Below, one piece after another: positions 1-5,778 of a stretch of 15,156 nt of DNA. The position numbers were made by a program, and so were the translations under genes. Each line of letters begins with the position of its first letter. The first letter of the stretch is position 1. Origin of the DNA: Legionellales bacterium UBA5158 (GTDB taxonomy: Bacteria > Pseudomonadota > Gammaproteobacteria > DSM-16500); assembly GCA_002413665.1 (NCBI GenBank), contig DHXK01000034.1, positions 1,061-16,216 of the forward strand, given 5' to 3'. The notes beneath the pieces are model-generated. The model searched no databases. It had not been told where the DNA came from and saw nothing but the letters and a program-made list of their open reading frames with translations.

Positions 1-57
1 GGCAAAGCGAAGTGTGCCCACCAATGGTTGAACAGGCTCTCGCTCGCAATGACGGGT
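1..57. repeat. Possible tail of a dispersed palindromic intergenic repeat (cut by window edge)
   Basis: The segment ends in CTCGCTCGCAATGACGGG, which on the other strand reads CCCGTCATTGCGAGCGAG. Sequences of this GTCATTGCGAG type are known as ends of dispersed palindromic elements in many bacterial genomes. GGCA...TGCC at 1-18 is a small inverted repeat that would fit such an element. Only one copy is visible and the left end is missing, so membership of a repeat family is inferred from resemblance. No convincing gene lies here. Confidence 0.35.
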
Positions 58-82
58 CAACACTTATCCAGACGACCATGTG

Positions 83-100
83 TGACCGCTTTAACAGTAA
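83..100. promoter_or_regulatory. Distal, degenerate operator copy upstream of hipBST
   Basis: TGACCG, six bases, then CAGTAA. The right half matches the two stronger copies downstream exactly and the left half matches 4 of 6 bases of TTACTG. Its centre is 70 bp before the centre of the 152-171 repeat, close to the 71 bp separating that one from the next. The regular spacing is the main reason to list it; alone it would be weak. Confidence 0.35.
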
Positions 101-151
101 TTAACTCCACTTTCAGATCTAATCTTCGATTTATTAATAAAACATCTGATA

Positions 152-171
152 TTTACTGCTCAAACAGTAAA
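152..171. promoter_or_regulatory. Middle inverted repeat, probable HipB operator
   Basis: TTTACTG, six bases (CTCAAA), CAGTAAA: a perfect 7-bp inverted repeat. The core TTACTG-N6-CAGTAA is identical to the copy at 224-241 next to the hipB promoter, with the same spacer length and a different spacer sequence. That is what is expected of a dimeric XRE repressor binding two half-sites. Binding by HipB is inferred. Confidence 0.6.
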
Positions 172-214
172 ATAATTCATCAACTTGCTTTCCCATGTCA
201 CTATCATCAAAAAA

Positions 215-225
215 TATGCTATATT
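215..225 (+). promoter_or_regulatory. Extended -10 promoter of the hipBST operon
   Basis: TATGC followed by TATATT gives a TGn extended -10 (TGC at 217-219, TATATT at 220-225; 5 of 6 matches to TATAAT). No good -35 lies at standard distance, which an extended -10 can tolerate. Transcription would start near 232, leaving a leader of about 25 bases with AGGG at 246-249, seven bases before the hipB ATG. Confidence 0.5.
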
Positions 226-242
226 ACTGTTATGGCAGTAAT
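223..242. promoter_or_regulatory. Proximal inverted repeat overlapping the hipBST promoter, probable autoregulatory operator
   Basis: ATTACTG, six bases (TTATGG), CAGTAAT: a perfect 7-bp inverted repeat. It covers the last bases of the -10 element and the expected transcription start, so a bound repressor would block RNA polymerase. XRE antitoxins of Hip modules are known to repress their own operons. Assignment of this site to HipB is inferred from position and from the identical half-sites upstream. Confidence 0.65.
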
Positions 243-256
243 TATAGGGCAAATCG

Positions 257-484
257 ATGAACACCCAAAAGATAGCGACTATGATTCGATATTTCCGCAA
301 GCAAAGTGGCTTATCACAGCTAGCACTCGCTCAACTAGCAGGTATAGGCAAGACGGTTGTTTTCGATATAGAAAAAGGTAAAGAAACAATTCAGCTGAAC
401 AGCTTATTAAAAATTCTCGAGGTATTAAATATCAAATTAAAATTTGAAACTCCCTATGCAATGCCGGAGCATGATGATTTATGA
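257..484 (+). CDS. hipB: HipB-like XRE antitoxin/repressor of a HipBST module
   Basis: A 75-residue protein made almost wholly of one XRE-type helix-turn-helix (about residues 6-65). The recognition region includes SGLSQLALAQLAGIGKTVV, then DIEKGK, typical of HipB/Y4mF-type antitoxins. The family dimerises, binds operator DNA and takes part in the antitoxin complex with the kinase. The start is supported by AGGG seven bases upstream. Its stop overlaps the next start as ATGA at 481-484, so the next gene is probably translationally coupled. It is the first gene of a three-gene operon (antitoxin, HipA N-domain, HipA core), the order of HipBST modules known from Escherichia coli O127:H6 and Legionella pneumophila. 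The inverted repeats upstream are its likely operators. Family assignment is firm; the operator role is inferred. Confidence 0.88.
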   Translation: MNTQKIATMIRYFRKQSGLSQLALAQLAGIGKTVVFDIEKGKETIQLNSLLKILEVLNIKLKFETPYAMPEHDDL

Positions 485-789
485 GAAAAGCTCGAGTGCT
501 AGTCAACAACAACCCAGCCGGCGTCTTAGAAGAATTTACGGATAACACTTATCAGTTTACCTACGAATCAAATTATTCCGGACCACCTGTTTCTTTAACC
601 ATGCCCACCATCACAAAAATTTACACCTTTAAACAATTTCCACCTTTTTTTGAAGGTCTATTACCTGAAGGCGCACAATTGGAAGCCTTGTTACGAAAAT
701 ATAAAATAGATAAAAAAGATTATTTTGGTCAACTTATTCAAGTAGGTGCAGATGTAGTCGGTGCGGTGAATATTGAGGAAGTAATATGA
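481..789 (+). CDS. hipS: HipS-like protein (stand-alone HipA N-terminal subdomain)
   Basis: A 102-residue protein matching the N-terminal subdomain of HipA kinases, which in two-gene modules is fused to the kinase. The diagnostic stretch is FPPFFEGLLPEGAQLEALL (residues 53-71), followed by KKDYFGQLIQVGADVVGAV, both common in HipA N-domains. In the E. coli O127:H6 HipBST system the equivalent protein HipS is reported to act as the antitoxin, with Trp65 pushed into the kinase active site (from memory). Here residue 65 is Ala, in the PEGA sequence, and the protein contains no Trp at all, so inhibition must work differently or be done by HipB. The gene overlaps both neighbours by four bases (ATGA), implying tight stoichiometry. 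Identity as HipS-type is strong; its inhibitory role is inferred. Confidence 0.85.
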   Translation: MRKARVLVNNNPAGVLEEFTDNTYQFTYESNYSGPPVSLTMPTITKIYTFKQFPPFFEGLLPEGAQLEALLRKYKIDKKDYFGQLIQVGADVVGAVNIEEVI

Positions 790-1721
790 AGCGCTGTCCT
801 ATTACTTATGAATCCATTCCTGAAAATCAATTGTATTCAGAACAAGGTTTAAAATTATTATCTACAAAAATAACTCACCTAGATCGTTTAAACTATAGCG
901 CTGCAGAACAACGCGCAGAAGCCATTGCTCATGCAGGAAAAATGTCTGTGCAAGGAGTACAACCTAAGTTAAGCGCTATTTTAAGAATCACAAAAGGTCA
1001 ATTTGAAATTGTAGATCAACACGGAAAATTTATTTTAAAGCCACAAAATGAGCACTATTTGCAATTACCCGAAAATGAAGCTCTCACCATGAGTCTTGCA
1101 AAAATAATTAATATTGATGTCCCCCTACACGGTCTACTTTATTCAAAAGATAACAGCATGACCTATTTTATAAAACGCTTCGATCGCATAGGTCGTGATA
1201 AAAAAATTGCAGTGGAAGACTTCGCCCAACTATCACAGCTTAGCCGTGACACAAAATATGATAGCTCGATGGAAAAAGTAATAAAGGTCATTAAAGATTA
1301 TTGCAGCTTTCCTAAAATTGAGTTAGCCAAACTATTCAAGCTAACTTTATTTAATTTTCTGATCGGCAATGAAGATATGCATTTAAAAAATTTTTCTCTC
1401 ATAGTGCGCGATAATAAAGTAACACTCTCCCCAGCTTATGATTTATTAAACACAACAATCGCTCAACAAAATACAAAAGAAGAATTAGCGTTACCTCTAA
1501 ATGGCAAAAGAAATAACTTAAAAAAGAAAGATTTCTTAGATTACTTTGCTGAACAACAATTACAACTCAATAAAAATATTATCGGGAAAATTCTCACTGA
1601 CATTCAAGATGCCAAACCTCAATGGTTAGAATTAATTTCTCACAGCTTCTTGTCCGCCGACATGCAAAAAAAATATCTCGCATTATTGAATGAAAGACTT
1701 CAACGTTTAGAATTAGACTAA
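786..1721 (+). CDS. hipT: HipT-like toxin: HipA-family serine/threonine kinase
   Basis: A 311-residue kinase core lacking the N-terminal HipA subdomain, which is encoded by the preceding gene. Visible motifs: the Gly-rich loop MSVQGVQPKLS (residues 53-63), ATP-contacting Lys85 in FILKP, the catalytic loop GNEDMHLKNFS (194-204) with Asp197, Lys201 and Asn202, and the metal-binding Asp219 in SPAYDLL. All residues needed for phosphotransfer appear present. HipA kinases phosphorylate aminoacyl-tRNA synthetases (GltX for HipA, TrpRS for E. coli HipT), halting translation; the target here cannot be read from sequence. The Gly-rich loop has one serine at the autophosphorylation position (Ser54, Val55, Gln56), whereas E. 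coli O127:H6 HipT has two (S-I-S). It is the last gene of the operon; the gene to the right converges on it with an 8-base gap. Confidence 0.9.
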   Translation: MKRCPITYESIPENQLYSEQGLKLLSTKITHLDRLNYSAAEQRAEAIAHAGKMSVQGVQPKLSAILRITKGQFEIVDQHGKFILKPQNEHYLQLPENEALTMSLAKIINIDVPLHGLLYSKDNSMTYFIKRFDRIGRDKKIAVEDFAQLSQLSRDTKYDSSMEKVIKVIKDYCSFPKIELAKLFKLTLFNFLIGNEDMHLKNFSLIVRDNKVTLSPAYDLLNTTIAQQNTKEELALPLNGKRNNLKKKDFLDYFAEQQLQLNKNIIGKILTDIQDAKPQWLELISHSFLSADMQKKYLALLNERLQRLELD

Positions 1722-1729
1722 CGGAAAAA

Positions 1730-1972
1730 TTATTCCTTAGGCGGCATGGGTGGGGTTTTTCGATCAGCAATATTTTGATGAATTTCTTTCAAACTATCAC
1801 TGGCCGTAGTAATAAACATAAAAGGAAATATGCTATGAATAATACAAGCAAGTCCTGCAAAGGTAATCTTCAATCCCGTTAACATAGCATAACGAAAATG
1901 TTGACCATAAGTCTCACCTAACGAATGTGGGTGACTGGTAAAAAGGTTATCTGTTTCTTTAGGTTCGCTCAT
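1730..1972 (-). CDS. DUF6356 family small membrane protein
   Basis: An 80-residue protein with one clear hydrophobic segment (about residues 31-53). The conserved pattern HPHSLGETYGQH (14-25) precedes the membrane segment, and HSIFPFMF followed by TTASDSL (46-61) closes it. This is the DUF6356 signature as I recognise it; such proteins are sometimes labelled 'capsule biosynthesis protein', a label with no mechanistic support. The C-terminus is short and proline-rich (TPPMPPKE). An AGGAG sequence lies 10 bases upstream of the ATG, and a candidate promoter precedes it (2003-2031), so it may be transcribed separately from the kinase-like gene upstream. Function unknown. Confidence 0.75.
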   Translation of the reverse strand: MSEPKETDNLFTSHPHSLGETYGQHFRYAMLTGLKITFAGLACIIHSIFPFMFITTASDSLKEIHQNIADRKTPPMPPKE

Positions 1973-2002
1973 TTACTTAAAACTCCTCGATCAAAGAAAG
2001 CG

Positions 2003-2031
2003 ATTAGAACAGCTCTCAGGTAAGAAAACAA
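2003..2031 (-). promoter_or_regulatory. Candidate sigma70 promoter for the DUF6356 gene
   Basis: On the minus strand TTGTTT (2026-2031), a 17-base spacer, then TCTAAT (2003-2008; 5 of 6 to consensus). Transcription would start near 1996, giving a leader of about 24 bases containing the AGGAG ribosome-binding site. The -35 is weak (3 of 6). Confidence 0.4.
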
Positions 2032-2069
2032 TATGATCCAATTTTGTGCATACCTATCGAATTTCCAAA

Positions 2070-3335
2070 TCAGCTAATAGACTCTACAATCGGTAAGGTA
2101 AATAAAAAACAAGCCCCTCCAGTAGGGTTGGTTTTAGCCGTTAATTGTCCGCCATGTTTTTCTATAATAGAACGACTCACTGACAGTCCTAATCCGATTC
2201 CATAAGGCTTGGTGGTGCAATGAGGCTCAAACAAATAATCTGTATTTTCATCGTTAAACCCAGGACCATTATCACACATCGAAATTTCAATTAACTCATC
2301 ATTTAACAATACACTCTCAATCACAAGCTTAGGGTCAGCAACTTGCGCATCCCGCATAGCTTCAATAGAGTTTCGCGCCAAATTTAAAATAATCTGTTGG
2401 ATATGTAACTTATCTAGTTTAGTACTAGGAAAAACAGTTGATGATTCATAAATTAAGCTGATAGGAAATTCTGAAGTTTCAAAATTAATTAACGCTACCG
2501 TTTCATTGATAATTGAGTGAATATTCCCTAGCTCATAAGTGAAGATGCCCTTAGACGTAAAACTTTTCATCCTCAGTATGACTTCCGATAGCAACCGCGC
2601 CTGTTCTGACACTTTTTTTAAGGAAGATAACAGATCATCTAGACTAAAGTTATTAGTTTCTATACGACGTATGCATCCATAAACATAATTTTTTATGACA
2701 GTCAGTGAATGATTTTGAGTTCTTGAGATAGAATTAATTAATTCATTCATAGATTGCATTCGATCAAGTGCAGCCATTTTTTTTTGTTCTTGATTCCTAG
2801 ACTCTTCTGATGATTTTTGATCAGAAATATCAGTGATAAAAACTAATAATTCTTTTTTCCCTAACAGCAAATTATAAATAGCTTTACAATCAATTTGGGC
2901 ATAAAACTCTGGGCCAGTCCATCGTAATAACTTTAATTCACAGGTCTGAGCTGACATTTCATTAAACGCGCGCATGCAGCATTGCGAAAATACAGATTGA
3001 TATCCTGCTAAAACATAACGAGAAAAACATCGATTTATTAAAGATTCTTTCTTTATTCCTAATAAGTTGGATCCCACTTGATTGACTTCAGAAATTAAAC
3101 CGTCAGAGTCAAAAGTAAAATAAGCAATAGGCGACAACTCATACACACTAATAGATTTATCTTTAGAATACTGAAGCGCATGTTGCGCATTCATCAGATC
3201 TTCATTTTGCATTTCAAGTTCTACTTGGTGTAGATTTAATTCTTTTATGAGATGATAACTTTCTTGGTTTGACTGTTCTTTAAGTACTTCTTCAGCACGC
3301 CGTCTTAAATTTTTAAATTCATTGATGGCAATCAT
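2070..3335 (-). CDS. Cytoplasmic PAS histidine-kinase-like protein with Arg in place of the H-box histidine
   Basis: A 421-residue protein with no membrane segment. Order: an N-terminal helical region (1-60, including LHQVELEMQNEDLMNAQ), a PAS domain (about 62-172, starting SVYELSPIAYFTFDSDGLI), a helical dimerisation region (185-260) and a HATPase_c domain (270-417). The ATP-binding boxes are complete: N-box Asn322 (NLARNSIEAM), G1 box DNGPGF (355-360), FEPHCTTK (369-376), G2 box GIGLGLS (379-385). The H-box is not. FixL/TodS-type kinases read about ALAHELNQPL; this protein has SISRTQNHSL (202-211), so Arg205 sits at the phospho-acceptor site. His209 falls where Gln usually is. The Arg codon is AGA, so one base error cannot explain it. 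It may be a pseudokinase, phosphorylate another protein in trans, or use another residue. No response regulator lies nearby. GGAG five bases upstream supports the start. Confidence 0.85.
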   Translation of the reverse strand: MIAINEFKNLRRRAEEVLKEQSNQESYHLIKELNLHQVELEMQNEDLMNAQHALQYSKDKSISVYELSPIAYFTFDSDGLISEVNQVGSNLLGIKKESLINRCFSRYVLAGYQSVFSQCCMRAFNEMSAQTCELKLLRWTGPEFYAQIDCKAIYNLLLGKKELLVFITDISDQKSSEESRNQEQKKMAALDRMQSMNELINSISRTQNHSLTVIKNYVYGCIRRIETNNFSLDDLLSSLKKVSEQARLLSEVILRMKSFTSKGIFTYELGNIHSIINETVALINFETSEFPISLIYESSTVFPSTKLDKLHIQQIILNLARNSIEAMRDAQVADPKLVIESVLLNDELIEISMCDNGPGFNDENTDYLFEPHCTTKPYGIGLGLSVSRSIIEKHGGQLTAKTNPTGGACFLFTLPIVESIS

Positions 3336-3441
3336 GTTTACTCCATTGTAAATAAAATCATATCCAATCTACTCTTTAAAAAATGCTAAGCGGATCTGAG
3401 AAGCACAACAAATAACGGGACTCTGATTTTAAACAGTTAGG

Positions 3442-3460
3442 CTATGTATAATATACACAG
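3442..3460. promoter_or_regulatory. Palindromic operator-like site between the EAL gene and the kinase-like gene
   Basis: TGTATA, one base, TATACA (3445-3457) is a perfect 13-bp palindrome. With one mismatch it extends to CT...AG on both sides (19 bp). It lies about 110 bp upstream of the kinase-like gene, within AT-rich sequence that can also be read as a minus-strand -10 (TATATT). A regulator site for the downstream gene is the simplest reading, but AT-rich palindromes can arise by chance. Confidence 0.35.
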
Positions 3461-3478
3461 AGGATAGAAGATAAAAAA

Positions 3479-5167
3479 CTATATTTTATCAGAGAATGAA
3501 TTTTTTTTAAGTAATTGCATCATATCTTCAGAGCGCAGAGGTTTACTAAAATAATATCCCTGTATTACATCGCACTGATGCTCTTTCAAAAAGTCTAATT
3601 GGTCTTTTGTTTCGACGCCTTCAGCAATTATTCCTAGATTTAAGCTTTTGCCTAAATTAATGATAGCCTTAATGATTGCACGGCTTTCTGCATTTGTAAC
3701 CAAATCACGGACAAATGATTGATCTATTTTCAATTCATCAATGGGGAATCGTTTTAAATAACTTAAACTTGAATACCCCGTACCAAAATCATCTATCAAC
3801 AATTTTAAACCTATAGACTTTAATTCATTTAACAATGTAATGGTAGATTCAGCATTTTTCATCGCAACCCCTTCAGTTATTTCTAACTTAAGGCTTGCTG
3901 CATCTACCTTAGCGCTAATCAAACAACTTTTTATACGTTCTTTAAAATCATTCTGAGCAAAATATAATGCTGATATATTGACAGCGACGGGTGTAAATGG
4001 AAGATCCTCATCTATCCACATGCGGTTATCTTCACATGCTTTTTTAATCACCCAATTAGTGAGCGGGAGAATAAGACCAGAACCCTCTGCTACTGGAATA
4101 AATGTAGCAGGAGAGATGAGCCCCTCCTCGGAGCGATTCCAACGTACCAGCGCTTCCACACTGCTAATTTTTCCTGTTTTCAAACTAACTAGGGGTTGAT
4201 AAAATAGCTCGTATTCATTTCTCTCGATACCCAGACGCATATTATTTTCAATCACTAAACGATCTTTAGCAGCATTATTCATATTTTTTTCAAAAAATAA
4301 ATAGCTATTGCTACTAATATGTTTAGCTTCAAACATGGCTGATTCAGCGGCGTCTATTAATCTCTCAGGATCTGTACCATCATCGGGATATAAACTAATT
4401 CCGACCGTTGCGGTGAGGGTAAATTGTTTATTATCGACATCTAAATATTTTTGAATCACAGTTAAAATTTCTTCTGCCATATGGGCAGCACTTTGCACAT
4501 CCAATACAGATGACATAATAGCTAAAAATTTATCACCACTTAGACGTCCAACTATTCCCCGCCCTTCAAATAAACCTTGGAGCCGTTTAGCGATTTCCTG
4601 TATCACTACATCGCCTAAAGGAAAACCCAAAGACGCATTTACATTTTTATAACGATCCAGATTTACAGAAAATAAAGCAAATTGTTCATGCGCCGCATTT
4701 GCAATTGCAATGTATTGCCCTAACTCATTATAAAGATGAGCACGATTAGGTAAATTCGTAAGAGGATCAAAATTTGCAAGAAAAGAAATGCGCGCAGCTG
4801 AAGTCACACGTTGTGAGATATCGGAGAAAATAGACAGGTAATGAGTAATTTCATTCGCGTTATTCTTAATAGATTGTATAACTAACCACTCTGGAGAAAT
4901 TTCGCCATTCTTGCGACGAACCCACATTTCACCACTCCATTTATTTTCTGTTTGGACACATTTCCATAAATCAGAAAAAAAACTTTCATCATGCTTACCT
5001 GAACGTAGAAAATTACCAGACTGACCGACAATTTCTTCAGGCAGGTACCCCATAATATCGGTGAAAGCAGGATTAACTGAAAGAATAATATTTTTAGAAT
5101 CGGATAAGACAACACCTTCTGTCATACTTTCAAGAACTGCAGAAAGAAAATGTTGCTTGAAATCCAT
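3479..5167 (-). CDS. PAS-GGDEF-EAL protein; degenerate cyclase, probable c-di-GMP phosphodiesterase
   Basis: A 562-residue soluble protein: PAS domain (about 5-120, with GYLPEEIVGQSGNFLRSGKH), GGDEF domain (125-295) and EAL domain (305-555). The cyclase signature is altered: SGDKF at 210-214 instead of GG(D/E)EF, with Lys213 for the catalytic Glu, and no RxxD inhibitory site five residues upstream. Cyclase activity is therefore unlikely, although GTP binding could regulate the protein. The EAL side looks intact: EALVRW (Glu338), Asn397 in AVNIS, Glu429 in LEITEG, DDFGTGYSSLSYL (459-471), Lys480 in LKID, AEGVET (515-520) and Gln536. Expected activity is hydrolysis of cyclic di-GMP in the cytoplasm. 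A good promoter lies upstream (5203-5231), and GGATGTGA before the ATG serves as ribosome-binding site but is inside a palindrome. The kinase-like gene follows after 143 bp. Confidence 0.9.
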   Translation of the reverse strand: MDFKQHFLSAVLESMTEGVVLSDSKNIILSVNPAFTDIMGYLPEEIVGQSGNFLRSGKHDESFFSDLWKCVQTENKWSGEMWVRRKNGEISPEWLVIQSIKNNANEITHYLSIFSDISQRVTSAARISFLANFDPLTNLPNRAHLYNELGQYIAIANAAHEQFALFSVNLDRYKNVNASLGFPLGDVVIQEIAKRLQGLFEGRGIVGRLSGDKFLAIMSSVLDVQSAAHMAEEILTVIQKYLDVDNKQFTLTATVGISLYPDDGTDPERLIDAAESAMFEAKHISSNSYLFFEKNMNNAAKDRLVIENNMRLGIERNEYELFYQPLVSLKTGKISSVEALVRWNRSEEGLISPATFIPVAEGSGLILPLTNWVIKKACEDNRMWIDEDLPFTPVAVNISALYFAQNDFKERIKSCLISAKVDAASLKLEITEGVAMKNAESTITLLNELKSIGLKLLIDDFGTGYSSLSYLKRFPIDELKIDQSFVRDLVTNAESRAIIKAIINLGKSLNLGIIAEGVETKDQLDFLKEHQCDVIQGYYFSKPLRSEDMMQLLKKNSFSDKI

Positions 5168-5170
5168 TAG

Positions 5171-5184
5171 TCACATCCATGTGA
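5171..5184. promoter_or_regulatory. Palindrome covering the ribosome-binding site of the EAL gene
   Basis: TCACAT-CC-ATGTGA is a perfect inverted repeat. On the minus strand it contains GGATGTGA, which resembles the anti-Shine-Dalgarno complement GGAGGTGA and ends three bases before the ATG of the PAS-GGDEF-EAL gene. It could be a protein-binding site in the leader or a short hairpin hiding the ribosome-binding site. Its place between the predicted transcription start (about 5196) and the ATG makes post-initiation control plausible. Confidence 0.4.
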
Positions 5185-5202
5185 TAGGTTTTAAGTTATT
5201 CT

Positions 5203-5231
5203 ATTATCTTTATTTTTTAGCTAAATGTCAG
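5203..5231 (-). promoter_or_regulatory. Sigma70-type promoter of the PAS-GGDEF-EAL gene
   Basis: Minus strand CTGACA (5226-5231, 5 of 6), a 17-base spacer, GATAAT (5203-5208, 5 of 6). This is one of the best-matching promoters in the window. The predicted start near 5196 leaves a leader of about 29 bases that contains the 5171-5184 palindrome. Confidence 0.6.
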
Positions 5232-5242
5232 ATTGAAGTCTA

Positions 5243-5629
5243 TTATTTTTTTTGACTGCAAGAAAGATTTAGTTGGCTAGGTGTATCGCTATAGTTAATA
5301 TGATGATAAACAAATATACCATCATCGACATTCATTGTCTGGGTTGAAAATTCTAAAGTAGCATCCATTGCATTCAACTTAGCCACACTTGCGTCCATAA
5401 TACCCACTGCATGAACTTGATCTTGATCTATATCAATTTCACCCAACACACCATTAACCTTACACAGATAGGCATGCTTTTTTTCTAAATGTAAGATCCT
5501 AATCACTTCCTTTGATCCGGGTCTTACCGTGTATGAACAGCCCGTATTCATATTACAATCAGCAGCAATAGCAATCGAGCTAACAAATAATAATATCGTA
5601 ACAAAAAAACCAGTTTGTTGTAATTTCAT
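5243..5629 (-). CDS. Small secreted hypothetical protein with four cysteines
   Basis: 128 residues that I do not recognise. A signal peptide is clear: positive start (MKLQQ), hydrophobic core (about 8-20) and a cleavage region AIAA-DC near residue 23. It is not a lipobox, although Cys25 follows closely. The mature part of about 105 residues has cysteines at 25, 31, 56 and 124, an even number that would allow two disulfides in the periplasm or outside. Alternating hydrophobic strands (for example EVIRILHL, ATLEFSTQTM, GIFVYHHINY) suggest a small beta fold. The gene has its own promoter (5673-5700) and is divergent from the trehalase-family gene. The EAL gene starts 75 bp downstream with a separate promoter, so they need not be co-expressed. 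It is likely real because of the signal peptide and promoter; function unknown. Confidence 0.7.
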   Translation of the reverse strand: MKLQQTGFFVTILLFVSSIAIAADCNMNTGCSYTVRPGSKEVIRILHLEKKHAYLCKVNGVLGEIDIDQDQVHAVGIMDASVAKLNAMDATLEFSTQTMNVDDGIFVYHHINYSDTPSQLNLSCSQKK

Positions 5630-5672
5630 GCAGATCCACTAGGTTTAAGCGTATTTATGAGCAGATGAGCAT

Positions 5673-5700
5673 GTTATAGCATCCCTATAGATAATGCAAA
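5673..5700 (-). promoter_or_regulatory. Promoter of the small secreted four-cysteine protein
   Basis: Minus strand TTTGCA (5695-5700), a 16-base spacer ending in TGC, then TATAAC (5673-5678; 5 of 6). The TGC-TATA extended -10 is shared with the hipBST promoter and with the divergent promoter at 5715-5743. The leader would be about 37 bases. Confidence 0.5.
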
Positions 5701-5714
5701 ATCAGAAAACGTGA

Positions 5715-5743
5715 TTGGCTATTTCTCCGAATACTGCTATAAA
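5715..5743 (+). promoter_or_regulatory. Promoter of the trehalase-family gene
   Basis: TTGGCT (5715-5720), a 17-base spacer ending in TGC, then TATAAA (5738-5743; 5 of 6), an extended -10 promoter. Transcription would begin near 5750, about 29 bases before the first candidate ATG. It diverges from the promoter at 5673-5700 with only 14 bases between the two -35 boxes. Confidence 0.55.
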
Positions 5744-5778
5744 AGCACACCATTCCAAATCATGAGTACACCAACATT

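Noticed and set aside
28..381. Open frame of 117 codons on the plus strand at the left edge
   Set aside because: It overlaps hipB in another frame, covers the repeat tail, operators and promoter, and its translation resembles no protein.
3978..4199. Plus-strand open frame inside the PAS-GGDEF-EAL gene
   Set aside because: It lies wholly opposite conserved EAL-domain codons; a shadow frame.
5549..5570. Lipoprotein signal in the small secreted protein
   Set aside because: The residues before Cys25 are IAAD, not a lipobox (L-A/S-G/A-C); an ordinary signal peptidase I site fits better.
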